Part shown: piece after piece, positions 36,005 to 45,773 of the stretch | Numbering within the stretch: position 1 is the first letter of the stretch | Layout: each line of letters opens with the position of its first letter | Assembly: GCA_002280875.1 (NCBI GenBank) | Contig: NCEV01000002.1 | Span: 62,001 to 126,000 of the forward strand | DNA from: Caulobacter sp. 32-67-35 | GTDB lineage: Bacteria > Pseudomonadota > Alphaproteobacteria > Caulobacterales > Caulobacteraceae | DNA: 64,000 nt | Direction of reading: 5' to 3' | Translations under genes and position numbers: made by a program | The notes under the pieces: model-generated | Told to the model about the DNA's origin: nothing | Database searches by the model: none | Seen by the model: the letters and a program-made list of their open reading frames with translations, nothing else

Positions 36005-36247
36005 ATGGCAAAGCTGAAACTCGGGGTGGTCGCCGACGACAAACCGGTCAAGCTCGCGATCGAATTTCCAGCGACCGTTCATCGCGACTTGGTCGCTTAC
36101 GCGGAGATTCTGGCCCGCGAGACCGGCCATCCGGTAAGCGACCCGGCCAAGCTGATCGTCCCCATGGTGGAGCGATTCATGGCCACGGATCGCGGCTTCG
36201 CGAAGGCGCGCCGGCCGCGTCAGTCGCCGGCAGGCAGCGAGGGATAG
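36005..36247 (+). CDS. DUF2274 small protein
   Basis: 80 aa, the usual last gene of this trb operon type (KLKLGVVADDKPVKLAIEFPATVHRDLVAYAEILARETG). Looks like an RHH-type fold. Its last 28 bases overlap the 3' end of the convergent LysR gene, marking the boundary between transfer module and cargo. Function unknown. Confidence 0.85.
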   Translation: MAKLKLGVVADDKPVKLAIEFPATVHRDLVAYAEILARETGHPVSDPAKLIVPMVERFMATDRGFAKARRPRQSPAGSEG

Positions 36248-37137
36248 CGCTCCTGCAGCAGGTTGATGAAACCCGCCAGCGCCGGATTGTCATTGTCGCT
36301 CTGCCAATAGGCCGCGTAATTGATCCGGCTCGGGCCATTGCCGTCCCGCGCCTCGCGGTAGACGACGCCTGTGTAGGTGGCCCCTATGCAGGCTTCGCAC
36401 ATCAGGCTGACGCCGAAGCCCGCTCCCACGAGGCTCTTGATGTTCTCGCGGCTGACATCGTGGCTAATGACCTTGGGCCGCTCGCCCGGCGCGGCGAGCT
36501 TCGCCAGCAAGATGTCCTGGATCTCCGGCCCGGGATCACGCTGGCTAAATAGGAAGGTCTCGTCCTTCAGATCGGTCCAATAGACGATGTTGTTGCCCAC
36601 CAATCGGTGACCTTCGGGCAGCGCGACCATGATGCGCTCGCTCCAGAGACCCATGACCTTCCCCTCGCGAGAGATCGGATCACCTGTCACGATGGCGATA
36701 TCGAGCCGACCAGCATCGACGCCGGCGAACAGGCATGCGCGTGCGCCTTCATATGTCTGGATTTCGACCTTCGGAAACCGCGACGCATACTCGATCAGGC
36801 TGGCCCGCAGGTTCCCCGCCGACAAAGAGGTGTAGAATCCGACCGTGAGGCGGCCGGCTTCGCCCCTGCCGATGGCCTTGGCGGTCGCGGCCATATGATC
36901 GACCGCTTCGACAAGATGGCGGGACGTTCGCAATATCTCGACGCCGGCCGTCGTCAGCCGAACGCCACCGCTGGTTCGTTCGAACAACACGACGCCCAGA
37001 CGCTCTTCCAATTGCGAAATGCAGCGACTCAAGGTGGATTGCTTGACACCAAGCGCCTCAGCTGCCCGCCGAAAGCTCCTATAGTGGACGGCGGCGACCG
37101 CATAGCGCAGGTGTCTCAGTTCAATTCGAGCTTCCAT
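36220..37137 (-). CDS. LysR-family transcriptional regulator
   Basis: 305 aa. N-terminal winged HTH (ELRHLRYAVAAVHYRSFRRAAEALGVKQSTLSRCISQLEERLGV) and a C-terminal substrate-binding domain (residues about 95-290). It reads toward the trb operon and overlaps DUF2274 tail to tail. The genes it controls are unknown; the divergent two-component pair is the nearest candidate across the 393-bp gap. Effector unknown. Confidence 0.9.
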   Translation of the reverse strand: MEARIELRHLRYAVAAVHYRSFRRAAEALGVKQSTLSRCISQLEERLGVVLFERTSGGVRLTTAGVEILRTSRHLVEAVDHMAATAKAIGRGEAGRLTVGFYTSLSAGNLRASLIEYASRFPKVEIQTYEGARACLFAGVDAGRLDIAIVTGDPISREGKVMGLWSERIMVALPEGHRLVGNNIVYWTDLKDETFLFSQRDPGPEIQDILLAKLAAPGERPKVISHDVSRENIKSLVGAGFGVSLMCEACIGATYTGVVYREARDGNGPSRINYAAYWQSDNDNPALAGFINLLQERYPSLPAGD

Positions 37138-37530
37138 AGCATCGCGTCACTCTCCACGCTCGGGCGTTCTGTGCAAACTGGGAGCGCACTACCGTTTGGG
37201 CCGTCCTGCGGCCGCGCGGCGCATCCAATGCGAAGCGCGTAAGATGATCTTCGCGTCGTCAACAAACCCCGCGCGCAGCAGCGCGAAGGAGAGGCGCAGC
37301 AAGTTGAACGAGAGTCGATACAGGCCTCTGCGAACAGAACCGTTCCTGGCAGCAGCCTTGATGATCAACCCATGTAGCACTTACCATTGGTCCTGCCGAT
37401 ATACCCCTTGAGGCAATGAACGAATAGAGTCACGACGAAGCCATCATGCGCAAGTTCCATCTTCGATATCTTGGTATATATTGGATATAACTTCGTATAT
37501 CAGGCACTATTCGCTTGGAAAGATATAGAC
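37138..37530. promoter_or_regulatory. regulatory gap between LysR and the histidine kinase
   Basis: Lower GC than its surroundings. At 37473-37500 lie TGGTATA, TGGATATA and a hairpin GATATA-ACTTCG-TATATC (37484-37501 region), just before the kinase start. TGGTATA and GGATATA recur in inverse order near 39285-39299 before the ABC genes. An inverted repeat GCGAAG/CTTCGC around 37231-37255 could be the LysR site. A 63-codon minus-strand frame (37189-37380) is not convincing enough to call. Confidence 0.5.
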
Positions 37531-38598
37531 ATGAGAGAAGACATCAGCGCCACAGATCGATGGAAGCCCATGTTGCGATCGGGAACAATCTTGATGTTAA
37601 CGCTCGGCATCTTCATTTTGGATACGCTCACCAACTTGGAAATCGCTGCAGCCGTCTTCTACATTATCGTCATTCTTCTTGCCGTTGGCCGACTTAAACG
37701 CCCCAACGTTATTGTGCTGGCAACCGCCTGTTCCGCTCTTACATTACTCAGTGCCTTCCTGACGGCCGAGGGCTCGCGTGAGGCCGGACTCATCAACATG
37801 GGCATCAGCGTCTCTGCGATCGTCATTACAACGTATCTCGCACTCAAGATGGTCGCGGCTGAAGCGGCGGTGCATGAGGCGCGCGCGCAGATGGTCAGAA
37901 TCGCACGCGTGACAAGCCTTGGCGAACTCACCACCTCGATCGCACACGAAGTCAACCAGCCGCTCACTGGCGTTGTCACGAGCGGCAATGCCTGTCTGCG
38001 CTGGCTGAGCCAAAGTCCGCCCAACATCGACAACGCGCGACGGTCGGTCGAGCGAATCATCGGCGATGCCAACCGGGCAAGCGAGATCATCCAGCGGGTT
38101 CGCAGTCTCGCCCGAAGCGAGGCGCCTAAGCGCGAACCGATTGACGTCAACGAATCCGTCGCTGAAGCGATCGCGCTGACAAGAAGCGAGATCGAACGGA
38201 GTGGGATTGCGTTACGGCTGAACCTCGCCGATGCGCTGCCACCGGTCGGCGCGGATGGCATCCAGTTTCAACAGGTGATCGGCAATTTGCTACTCAATGC
38301 GATCGAGGCGATGAGCGAGGTTCCGCAATCACGACGATCGCTCGAAATCGTTTCGACGATAGACAGCGCGGGAATGGTTACGGTGTCAGTGGCAGATTCT
38401 GGGCCAGGTTTGCTCGGCACGGCGCAGGACCATCTCTTCGAGGCATTCTGGACGACGAAGGAGCGTGGCACGGGCATCGGATTGACGATTAGCCGTTCGA
38501 TCGTCGAAGCACACGGCGGCCGCATCTGGCCAAGCGAAAATGTGCCAGCCGGCGCGATTTTCCATGTCAGCCTACCGGCTTGGGGAGAAAGGATATGA
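37531..38598 (+). CDS. membrane-bound sensor histidine kinase
   Basis: 355 aa. Three or four N-terminal membrane spans (residues 18-110) with almost no periplasmic loop, so it probably senses within the membrane. HisKA with His139 in IAHEVNQPL, a form shared with FixL-type kinases; N box QQVIGNLLLNAIEAM near 250; DSGPG and GTGIGLTIS G boxes. Stop overlaps the response regulator start. The signal is not evident; nearby ion transporters suggest an ionic or envelope cue. Confidence 0.9.
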   Translation: MREDISATDRWKPMLRSGTILMLTLGIFILDTLTNLEIAAAVFYIIVILLAVGRLKRPNVIVLATACSALTLLSAFLTAEGSREAGLINMGISVSAIVITTYLALKMVAAEAAVHEARAQMVRIARVTSLGELTTSIAHEVNQPLTGVVTSGNACLRWLSQSPPNIDNARRSVERIIGDANRASEIIQRVRSLARSEAPKREPIDVNESVAEAIALTRSEIERSGIALRLNLADALPPVGADGIQFQQVIGNLLLNAIEAMSEVPQSRRSLEIVSTIDSAGMVTVSVADSGPGLLGTAQDHLFEAFWTTKERGTGIGLTISRSIVEAHGGRIWPSENVPAGAIFHVSLPAWGERI

Positions 38599-39275
38599 TG
38601 ACCGAAACGATTGCTCGGACTGAGCTTGGGGCACCGATCGTCTATGTCATCGACGATGATCCGTCCGTCCGCGATGCGATCGAAGATCTGCTAGCGTCGA
38701 TCGGCCTCAGCAGCCGATCATTTGGTTCGACTGAGGAATTCCTGGCTTGCGAAAAGCTTGATTCTCCTGGTTGCCTGCTCCTCGATATCCGCATGCCAGG
38801 GCAAAGCGGGCTCGACTTCCAACGTCAGATGAAAGCGCTCGGTATCGGCCTGCCGGTGATCTTCATTACCGGCCACGGCGATGTCGCGATGACCGCTCGC
38901 GCGATGAAGGCCGGCGCGATCGAGTTCCTTGCCAAGCCCTTCGACGAGCAGGCGCTGATCGATGCGATCAATGACGGCATCGAGCGGGATCGTGCCCGCC
39001 ACAGGCGGCTTACCCAACTTGGAGAGCTTCAGAAGCTCTATCGGAGACTCAACGCCGGGGAGCGCGATGTAATGGAGCTGGTCGTTCAAGGGTTACTGAA
39101 CAAGCAAATCGCTGCTCAATTGGGTGTGAGTGAAATCACAGTTAAGGTTCGGCGAGGGCATGTTATGCGGAAAATGAACGCAAATTCAGTTCCCGATCTG
39201 GTTCGTATTCATGATCGGATATTTTCAGAGACATGCGACGGGGACGAATTGGGCAAGAGCGCTAGGGCGCAGTAA
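38595..39275 (+). CDS. FixJ/NarL-type response regulator
   Basis: 226 aa from ATG 38595, overlapping the kinase stop (ATGA). Receiver domain with phospho-acceptor Asp64 (LLLDIRMPG) and conserved Lys in LAKPFDEQALIDAI. C-terminal LuxR HTH (LNAGERDVMELVVQGLLNKQIAAQLGVSEITVKVRRGHVMRKM). Forms a two-component system with the upstream kinase. It probably acts at the related AT-rich motifs at 37473 and 39285. Confidence 0.9.
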   Translation: MMTETIARTELGAPIVYVIDDDPSVRDAIEDLLASIGLSSRSFGSTEEFLACEKLDSPGCLLLDIRMPGQSGLDFQRQMKALGIGLPVIFITGHGDVAMTARAMKAGAIEFLAKPFDEQALIDAINDGIERDRARHRRLTQLGELQKLYRRLNAGERDVMELVVQGLLNKQIAAQLGVSEITVKVRRGHVMRKMNANSVPDLVRIHDRIFSETCDGDELGKSARAQ

Positions 39276-39537
39276 TCATTGGGACTATACCAAAGTATAT
39301 CCGAGCTATGCCATCGACAGAGCAACATGAGTTACTCCGCAGTGGCGCGTCGGCGTCCAAGCTGTTATCTCCCGCCTCGCCCAAGCCTTGTTTGCTGCAA
39401 TGCGGAAGGCTCCAGAGGAACTCTAACAATGTCCAGCGACAGTAGTCGATCTAACGCGCCGTCAAGGGCGCCCGGCCGAGCCTAGTTCCTAGCGCTCGCT
39501 CGTGGCGGCCGAGGCGGCTGCATACGAGGTGAGCTAA
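39276..39537. promoter_or_regulatory. promoter region of the ABC transporter operon
   Basis: Contains TATAC-CAAA-GTATA (39286-39299), an inverted repeat followed by TATATCC. The half-sites match, inverted, those before the histidine kinase gene. The SD GAGGTGAG lies before ATG 39538. No gene is evident in between. Confidence 0.45.
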
Positions 39538-41292
39538 ATGGTCTTCTTCTTCGAGGATTCCGGGAACGGCCGTCCGTTGGCGCGCTTTGTGCGCGGCGGT
39601 GGGGCACCGCCCTGGGCGGATTTGATCATCTTCCTGCTGCTGGCAGCCGCGGCCGTGTTGGTGTTCCATGGTGGTGAGCAGATGGGCGCACCGCTCGCCC
39701 AGCTCAAGTCAGCGCCGGTTACCCTCGATCCGGCGCGCTTGCCTGAATATGCCCTGCGCACCACGCTGCGCATGTTTGCGGCGCTCGGCGCGTCGCTGCT
39801 CTTCACTTTTGTCGTGGCGACGCTCGCGGCCAAGAGCCGCAAGGCCGAGCTGGTCATCATCCCTGCGCTCGATATTCTGCAGTCGGTCCCGGTGCTCGGC
39901 TTCCTTACCTTCACGGTCACGCTGTTCATGGGCCTGTTCCCGGGCAAGCAACTCGGGGTCGAGTGCGCGGCGATTTTCGCGATCTTCACCAGCCAGGCTT
40001 GGAACATGGCGTTCAGCTTCTATCAGTCGCTGCGGACGGTGCCCAACGATCTGGACGAGGTCGCGCGGCAATTCGTCTTCTCGCCATGGCGCCGCTTCGT
40101 GCGGCTTGAGCTGCCGTTCGCCATTCCCGGCCTTGTCTGGAACATGATGATGTCGATGTCGGGCGGCTGGTTCTTCGTTGTCGCCTCCGAAGCGATAACG
40201 GTGGGCGACACGACGGTCACGCTACCCGGCATCGGATCGTGGCTGGCGCTCGCGATCGCGCGCGAGGATTTCGGCGCGATCGGGATCGCGGTCGCGGCAA
40301 TGGCGGTGGTGATCCTGCTCTATGATCAGCTCGTGTTCCGCCCGATCGTCGCCTGGGCCGACAAATTCCGCTTCGAGCAGACCGCCTCGCAGAACCGGCC
40401 GCGCTCATGGCTCTACGACCTCGTCCGCCGTACCCGCATCATTGGGCGGCTGTTCACCGCACTCGGCAAAGTATTCCAGCCTGTCGCCGCAAGCCGGCTA
40501 CCGAAGCTCGCGGTTCCGCGACAGGTTCACGTCGGACAGACAGGCGGGCGCGTTCTCGATGCGCTCTGGATCGCGTTGGTCATTGCCGGCGTGCTCGGCT
40601 CGGCGTGGATCCTCTTTGATTTCATCGCTCGCCATCTGACCTGGAACGATGCGGTGACCACGTTCGGACTTGGGTTGGTGACGATGCTGCGCGTCGCGGT
40701 GCTGATCGCCATCGCCAGCCTGATCTGGGTGCCAATCGGCGTTTGGATCGGATTGCGCCCGGCTTGGGCCGAGCGGCTCCAACCCTTGGCGCAATTCCTC
40801 GCGGCCTTTCCGGCCAATGTCCTGTTCCCCGTCGCGGTGATCGGCATCCTCGCGTTCGATCTCAACCCCGACATCTGGCTCTCGCCACTGATGGTGCTCG
40901 GCACGCAGTGGTACATCCTCTTCAACGTCATCGCTGGCGCGAGCGCGATCCCGACCGACATGAAGGAAGCCGCCGGCATCTTCGGCATCCGCGGCTGGCA
41001 ATGGTGGCGGCAGGTGATCCTGCCCGGGATATTTCCCTATTACGTCACCGGCGCACTCACCGCTTCGGGGGGATCGTGGAACGCCAGCATCGTCGCCGAG
41101 GCGGTGAGCTGGGGCGACCGCCATCTCGAGGCGCACGGCCTCGGCGCGTTCATCGCCCGTGCGACACAGGAAGGGGATTATCCCCGCGTCGCGCTCGGCA
41201 TTGCGGTGATGAGCGTCTTCGTCATTGCCTTCAATCGAACCCTGTGGCGGCCGATGTATCGGTTCGCCGAACGCCGCTTGCGTCTCGACTGA
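39538..41292 (+). CDS. ABC transporter permease, two fused BPD domains
   Basis: 584 aa with about twelve membrane spans and two BPD_transp_1-type permease modules of the NitT/TauT class. The EAA-type loops are SLRTVPNDLDEVARQFVFSPWRRFVRLELPFA (first half) and DMKEAAGIFGIRGWQWWRQVILPGIFPY (second half). Each half is normally a separate subunit. Substrate not deducible. It is followed directly by its ATPase, with no periplasmic binding protein gene in the cluster. Confidence 0.85.
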   Translation: MVFFFEDSGNGRPLARFVRGGGAPPWADLIIFLLLAAAAVLVFHGGEQMGAPLAQLKSAPVTLDPARLPEYALRTTLRMFAALGASLLFTFVVATLAAKSRKAELVIIPALDILQSVPVLGFLTFTVTLFMGLFPGKQLGVECAAIFAIFTSQAWNMAFSFYQSLRTVPNDLDEVARQFVFSPWRRFVRLELPFAIPGLVWNMMMSMSGGWFFVVASEAITVGDTTVTLPGIGSWLALAIAREDFGAIGIAVAAMAVVILLYDQLVFRPIVAWADKFRFEQTASQNRPRSWLYDLVRRTRIIGRLFTALGKVFQPVAASRLPKLAVPRQVHVGQTGGRVLDALWIALVIAGVLGSAWILFDFIARHLTWNDAVTTFGLGLVTMLRVAVLIAIASLIWVPIGVWIGLRPAWAERLQPLAQFLAAFPANVLFPVAVIGILAFDLNPDIWLSPLMVLGTQWYILFNVIAGASAIPTDMKEAAGIFGIRGWQWWRQVILPGIFPYYVTGALTASGGSWNASIVAEAVSWGDRHLEAHGLGAFIARATQEGDYPRVALGIAVMSVFVIAFNRTLWRPMYRFAERRLRLD

Positions 41293-41310
41293 GGCGGGAA
41301 AGGAACAGCC

Positions 41311-42615
41311 ATGGCCACTCTCATCCAGAATCCTCCCCTCGTCGAACTGCGCGATGTCCGTCATGTTTATGGCAAGGCCGGTGGATCGGGCCTCGTCGTG
41401 CTCGACGATGTCGATCTGGCGCTGTTCGACAATGAGATTGTCGGACTGCTCGGCCGTTCGGGCTCGGGCAAGTCGACGCTGCTCCGCTCGATCGCCGGGC
41501 TCATCGAGCCGACCGAGGGCAACATCCGCTTCGCAGGTGACGACAAAGAACCAGTCACGGTCAGCATGGTATTCCAGAGCTTCGCGCTCTTTCCCTGGTT
41601 GACCGTGCTTCAGAATGTCGAGGTCGGGCTCGAGGCGAAGCGCGTGCCCGCCGAGGAGCGCCGCAAGCGCGCGCTCGCCGCGATCGACCTGATCGGCCTC
41701 GACGGCTTTGAAAGCGCTTACCCCAAGGAGCTGTCAGGCGGCATGCGCCAGCGCGTCGGCCTGGCTCGCGCACTGGTGGTTGATCCGTCGATCCTGTTGA
41801 TGGACGAGCCCTTCTCTGCGCTCGACGTGCTCACTGCCGAGACGCTGCGCACCGACCTCATGGATCTCTGGTGCGAGGGCCGGATGTCGATCAAGTCGAT
41901 TCTGATGGTAACGCACAATATCGAGGAGGCAGTGCTGATGTGCGACCGCATCCTCGTCTTCTCGTCCAATCCCGGGCGCGTCGTTGCCGAGATCAAGGTC
42001 GATCTCCCCCAGCCGCGCAACCGCCAGGCTCCGGCATTCCGGGCTCTGGTTGAGGACATCTATGTGCGCATGACCGCGCGCGCCGAACCCGGCCAGCCGC
42101 GTGAGGGCCTGTTCCCTGGCACAGGGATCGGCATGGTGCTACCGCGCGTCTCGACCAACACCCTTGCCGGTCTGATGGAAGCGGTCGCCGCCGCACCCTA
42201 TGACGGCAAGGCCGACCTGCCGCAGCTTGCGCGCGAGCTGCAATATGAGGCCGACGAGCTTTTCCCGATCGCCGAGGTGTTGCAACTGCTCCGCTTCGCC
42301 GAGCTTGAGGGTGGCGATCTGAAGCTGCTTCCCGCAGCGCGACGCTATGTCGAGGCCGAGGTCGACGACCGCAAGCAGCTCTTCGCCCAGCATCTGCTCA
42401 AATATGTGCCGCTGGCGGCGCATGTCCGGCGCGTGCTCGACGATCGTCCGAGTCATCAGGCACCCGCGAGCCGGTTCCGCGACGAGATCGAGGATTTCAT
42501 GTCGGAGGAGGATGCCGGGCTGACGATGAAGTCGGTGATCCAATGGGGCCGATACGCCGAAGCCTTCGCCTATGACGAGGCTTCGGACCTGTTCAGCCTC
42601 GACAACCCCGTCTGA
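41311..42615 (+). CDS. NitT/TauT-type ABC ATPase with AAA-associated tail
   Basis: 434 aa. Residues 10-250 are the ATPase: Walker A GRSGSGKSTLLRS, Q-loop MVFQSFALFPWLTV, signature LSGGMRQRVGLARAL and Walker B ILLMDEPFSALD. Residues about 280-425 form the extra AAA-associated domain found in a subset of these ATPases. SD GGAAAGGAA. Partner of the fused permease. Substrate unknown; metal or small anion is a guess from context. Confidence 0.9.
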   Translation: MATLIQNPPLVELRDVRHVYGKAGGSGLVVLDDVDLALFDNEIVGLLGRSGSGKSTLLRSIAGLIEPTEGNIRFAGDDKEPVTVSMVFQSFALFPWLTVLQNVEVGLEAKRVPAEERRKRALAAIDLIGLDGFESAYPKELSGGMRQRVGLARALVVDPSILLMDEPFSALDVLTAETLRTDLMDLWCEGRMSIKSILMVTHNIEEAVLMCDRILVFSSNPGRVVAEIKVDLPQPRNRQAPAFRALVEDIYVRMTARAEPGQPREGLFPGTGIGMVLPRVSTNTLAGLMEAVAAAPYDGKADLPQLARELQYEADELFPIAEVLQLLRFAELEGGDLKLLPAARRYVEAEVDDRKQLFAQHLLKYVPLAAHVRRVLDDRPSHQAPASRFRDEIEDFMSEEDAGLTMKSVIQWGRYAEAFAYDEASDLFSLDNPV

Positions 42616-42763
42616 TGAAGGAGTGAACACATGGACGATGGACCTAGGTGCGGTGGTGCAAGAACGCCGCCTTCGATCAATCCAAACTAACTCGCAGAGC
42701 GCGGCCCGCGGCCAGATTGTGTCGGGCGTGCTCGGCGCACGCCGGACGACAGGGAGGTCGCCG

Positions 42764-43936
42764 ATGATTCTCGATTTTCATAATGTCTTTCTCTCCGTTT
42801 CTGTACTTGGCATCCTGCTTTGTTTGCCAGCCGCGGCCCTTGCACAAACCGAAGGGCATGCGCAGGCAATGCCCCCACAGTCCGCGAAGCGAGCCGAAGA
42901 AACGGCCGCGGTCGACCTCTCTGTGGTCTATACCTTCGATGTCTGGGGCAATGCGCAAGGCGGGCTGCGGCCCTGATGCCCAATGGCGGCGTTGTTCTTC
43001 TATGGACTCTATAACAATGGCCAAGGGTTCTCCGACGATCTCGTCGGAGATGCCCAGGGCGTATCGAACATCGAAACGGGCGTGCGCGCGGCACGTGTTT
43101 ACGAAGCCTGGATCGAGCAGCGCATCGGCCGCACGTCGGTCAAGCTCGGCCTCTACGACCTCAATTCGGAGTTCGACACGAACGATACCGGATCTCTGTT
43201 CCTCAATTCGAGCCACGGGATCGGTTCGGATTTTGCGCAATCGGGCCGCAACGGGCCCTCAATCTTTCCCGTCACTTCGCTGGCGTTGCGCGCCGACTAT
43301 CGCGTTGACGATCAGTGGCTCATGCGCCTTGCAGTGCTCGATGGCGTCCCCGGCGATCCGGACCGTCCGCGCCGGACGGCCATCAAGCTGAGCAGCGAGG
43401 ACGGGGCGCTTATTATCGGCGAAGCGGAATATCGGACTGCCGACACAAAGGCTATCCTTGGATACTGGCACTATACCGCCAGCTTCACTCCCTTTGATGC
43501 CGCTCTGCCTGGCAAACGTCCGGGCAATGACGGTCTCTACATGATGGTCGAGCGGCGATTGTCGCGCGCCGGCACCGATGGCGCGCGCGGTTTGTCTGGG
43601 TGGGTACGGCTCGGCCTGGCCAATGATCGCTTCAATCCGATCGACCAGCATCTGAGCGGCGGCCTTGTCTACACGGGGCCGACCGCAGGGCGGCCCGAGG
43701 ACCAACTCGGCATCGCAGTCAGCCTGGCGCAATTCGGCGAGCCCTACAGGGCGGCGAGGGCGGCGGCCATGACTCCGAGCACAGGCTCGGAGATCAATAT
43801 CGAGGCGAGCTACCGCGCCGTGCTCAGGCCCTGGCTGACCGTCCAGCCAGATGTCCAATATGTCGTCAATCCGGGCGGCGACCCCGGCATTGGTGACGCG
43901 CTCGTGATCGGGCTGCGCACTCAGCTGAGCTTTTGA
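42764..43936 (+). pseudogene. OprB-type carbohydrate porin, disrupted
   Basis: The first part (ATG 42764, SD AGGGAGG) encodes a signal peptide and the start of an OprB-like barrel (LSVVYTFDVWGNAQGGLRP) and then hits TGA at 42974. The same frame reopens seven bases later (42983) with ALFFYGLYNNGQGFSDDLVGDAQGVSN and runs to 43936 as the rest of the barrel. Family members have a further stretch of roughly 20-30 residues at this point, so a small deletion plus a stop is likely. A short second product from 42983 would lack an export signal. Remnant of the ABC/porin uptake system. Confidence 0.65.
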
Positions 43937-43981
43937 CGTGCGGAATGGCTCCGATATCGAGTGGGGCAGAAGGAGGAAATG

Positions 43982-44689
43982 ATGGACTTTGTGAGCCTCG
44001 GTCATACCCTCCTTAGCCTCCTGACGGCCCTGTTGCTTGGCGGGCTCATCGGCTTCGAGCGCCAGTGGCGCCAGCGCCTGGCGGGGCTGCGTACCAACAC
44101 TTTAGTCGCGATAGGTGCTGCGACATTCGTCCTATTTGCGGGCCTGGTCCCCGGCGAGGCGAGCCCGACCCGCGTCGCCGCACAGATCGTGTCGGGGATT
44201 GGCTTCCTCGGGGCCGGCATCATTTTCAAAGAGGGCCTGAATGTGCGCGGCCTCAACACCGCCGCGACACTTTGGTGCTCGGCCGCCGTTGGCACGCTTT
44301 GCGGGGCGGGCTTCTATGCGCATGCCGCGCTCGCGGCCGCCTTCATCATCGCGGTCAATCTCCTGCTTCGTCCGCTTGTGCGGCTGATCGGACGCCAGCC
44401 GATCCCGACGAGCGAGATCGAAAGCAATTATGCGATCGCCATCGTCTGCCATGGTGAAGCGGAGGCGCATGTGCGCGCGCTGTTGCTGCGCGATATGGGT
44501 TCGGTGCTCCACGTCCGCGAACTCGAGAGCAGCAACATCGAGGACAGCAATCGCGTCGAAGTTACGGCGTCAGTCCGCGCCGACGACCGACAGGACCGGC
44601 TGCTCGAACAGATCATCGGCCGTCTCAGCCTTGAGCCTTTGGTGACTTCGGCGCGTTGGCGGTTCGTGACGACAGACGGTGAGGCCTGA
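43982..44689 (+). CDS. MgtC-family membrane protein
   Basis: 235 aa from ATG 43982 (SD AGGAGG). Four or five membrane spans; MgtC/SapB signatures GGLIGFERQWRQRLAGLRTNTLVAIGAATF and VSGIGFLGAGIIFKEG; a C-terminal ACT-like domain follows (residues about 145-235). MgtC proteins are linked to growth at low Mg2+ and to ATP synthase control. It heads a MgtC-CorA-Nramp row. Confidence 0.9.
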   Translation: MDFVSLGHTLLSLLTALLLGGLIGFERQWRQRLAGLRTNTLVAIGAATFVLFAGLVPGEASPTRVAAQIVSGIGFLGAGIIFKEGLNVRGLNTAATLWCSAAVGTLCGAGFYAHAALAAAFIIAVNLLLRPLVRLIGRQPIPTSEIESNYAIAIVCHGEAEAHVRALLLRDMGSVLHVRELESSNIEDSNRVEVTASVRADDRQDRLLEQIIGRLSLEPLVTSARWRFVTTDGEA

Positions 44690-44691
44690 CC

Positions 44692-44778
44692 ATGGCTATA
44701 CAGCACATTGTGGAGCCGGGCGCGTTCTTGCTCATGTCACGACAATTCCGCAGCGTTCCATTAGACGAAGTTCACTAA
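44692..44778 (+). CDS. possible 28-codon small ORF between mgtC and corA
   Basis: ATG at 44692 with GAGG seven bases upstream, inside the end of mgtC; peptide MAIQHIVEPGAFLLMSRQFR and eight more residues, ending TAA 18 bases before the corA ATG. Could be a leader peptide or a translational relay. It lacks the proline-rich signature of known mgtL-type leaders. Weak evidence beyond its SD and position. Confidence 0.3.
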   Translation: MAIQHIVEPGAFLLMSRQFRSVPLDEVH

Positions 44779-44796
44779 CTGTTTGTGAGGTACTAC

Positions 44797-45771
44797 ATGA
44801 GCGTGGTCGCTGCATTTCTGTATCGTGACGGCAAGCGAGTCGGACCGATTTCGCTTGACGAGCCCGTGTCGTGTGCGGCCGACAAGTCCGAGTTCGTCTG
44901 GATCGGCCTGGTCGAGCCATCCGAAGCGGAGCTGAGGACGCTGCAGGAGCGGTTCGGCCTGCATCCGCTGGCGGTCGAGGACGCGCTGAAGGCGCACCAG
45001 CTTCCCAAGGTCGATGTTTATGGCGACCAGCTGTTTGCGATCGCGCGAACTGCCCACCTCGAGCCTGGCGATGACCAGATCCGCTACGGCGAGACCGCGA
45101 TTTTCGTTGGAGAAAGCCATATCGTTACGGTGCGCCACGGATCGGCCCGTGCGCATACCGAGCTACGTAACCAGCTCGAGGCTGCACCGTCGCAGCTGCG
45201 CCACGGTGTCGATTATGTCCTGCACGCGATCCTCGACTTTGTCGTCGATGGCTATCTTCCGATCGTAGAGTCGATCGAAGAGGATGTACTGGCGATGGAG
45301 CATCGCGCGCTCGACACGTTTCTCAGCCGCGATGAAACGAAACGCCTGTTCACGCTTCGTCGAGAGCTTGTTCGATTTCAACGCATCCTCGGTCCGATGA
45401 CCGAACTGTGCGGCAAGCTCGCCAGTCTCGACTTGCCGTGCGTCGATAACGAGGCGCGTCCCTATTTCCGTGACGTCTTCGATCATGTCCGCCGTGTTGA
45501 GAACATGATCGGAGGCCTGCGCGATGTGCTGACGTCGGTGTTTGAGACAAGCCATCTGCTCGAGCAACAGCGCCAAGGCGCGACCACCCGGCAGCTTGCG
45601 GCCTGGGCCGCCATTCTCGCGGTGCCGACCGCGATCGCCGGCATCTACGGCATGAATTTCGATAACATGCCCGAACTGAAGACCAGATACGGATACTTCA
45701 TCGTGGTTGGTGTGATCCTGGTCCTGTGCAGTCTTCTCTACTATCGCTTCAAGCGAGCGCGGTGGATTTGA
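44797..45771 (+). CDS. corA: CorA-type Mg2+/Co2+ transporter
   Basis: 324 aa from ATG 44797 (SD GAGG). Long cytoplasmic N-terminal domain and stalk helix, then two C-terminal membrane helices with the selectivity motif GMN (IYGMNFDNMPE) between them. Family function is passive Mg2+ (also Co2+, Ni2+) uptake by a pentamer. Three bases separate its stop from the Nramp start, so both are one operon. Confidence 0.95.
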   Translation: MSVVAAFLYRDGKRVGPISLDEPVSCAADKSEFVWIGLVEPSEAELRTLQERFGLHPLAVEDALKAHQLPKVDVYGDQLFAIARTAHLEPGDDQIRYGETAIFVGESHIVTVRHGSARAHTELRNQLEAAPSQLRHGVDYVLHAILDFVVDGYLPIVESIEEDVLAMEHRALDTFLSRDETKRLFTLRRELVRFQRILGPMTELCGKLASLDLPCVDNEARPYFRDVFDHVRRVENMIGGLRDVLTSVFETSHLLEQQRQGATTRQLAAWAAILAVPTAIAGIYGMNFDNMPELKTRYGYFIVVGVILVLCSLLYYRFKRARWI

Positions 45772-45773
45772 GG

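Noticed and set aside
37189..37380. 63-codon minus-strand frame upstream of the LysR gene
   Set aside because: Could be a small amphipathic protein, but it lacks a clear RBS and family match and lies in a regulatory gap.
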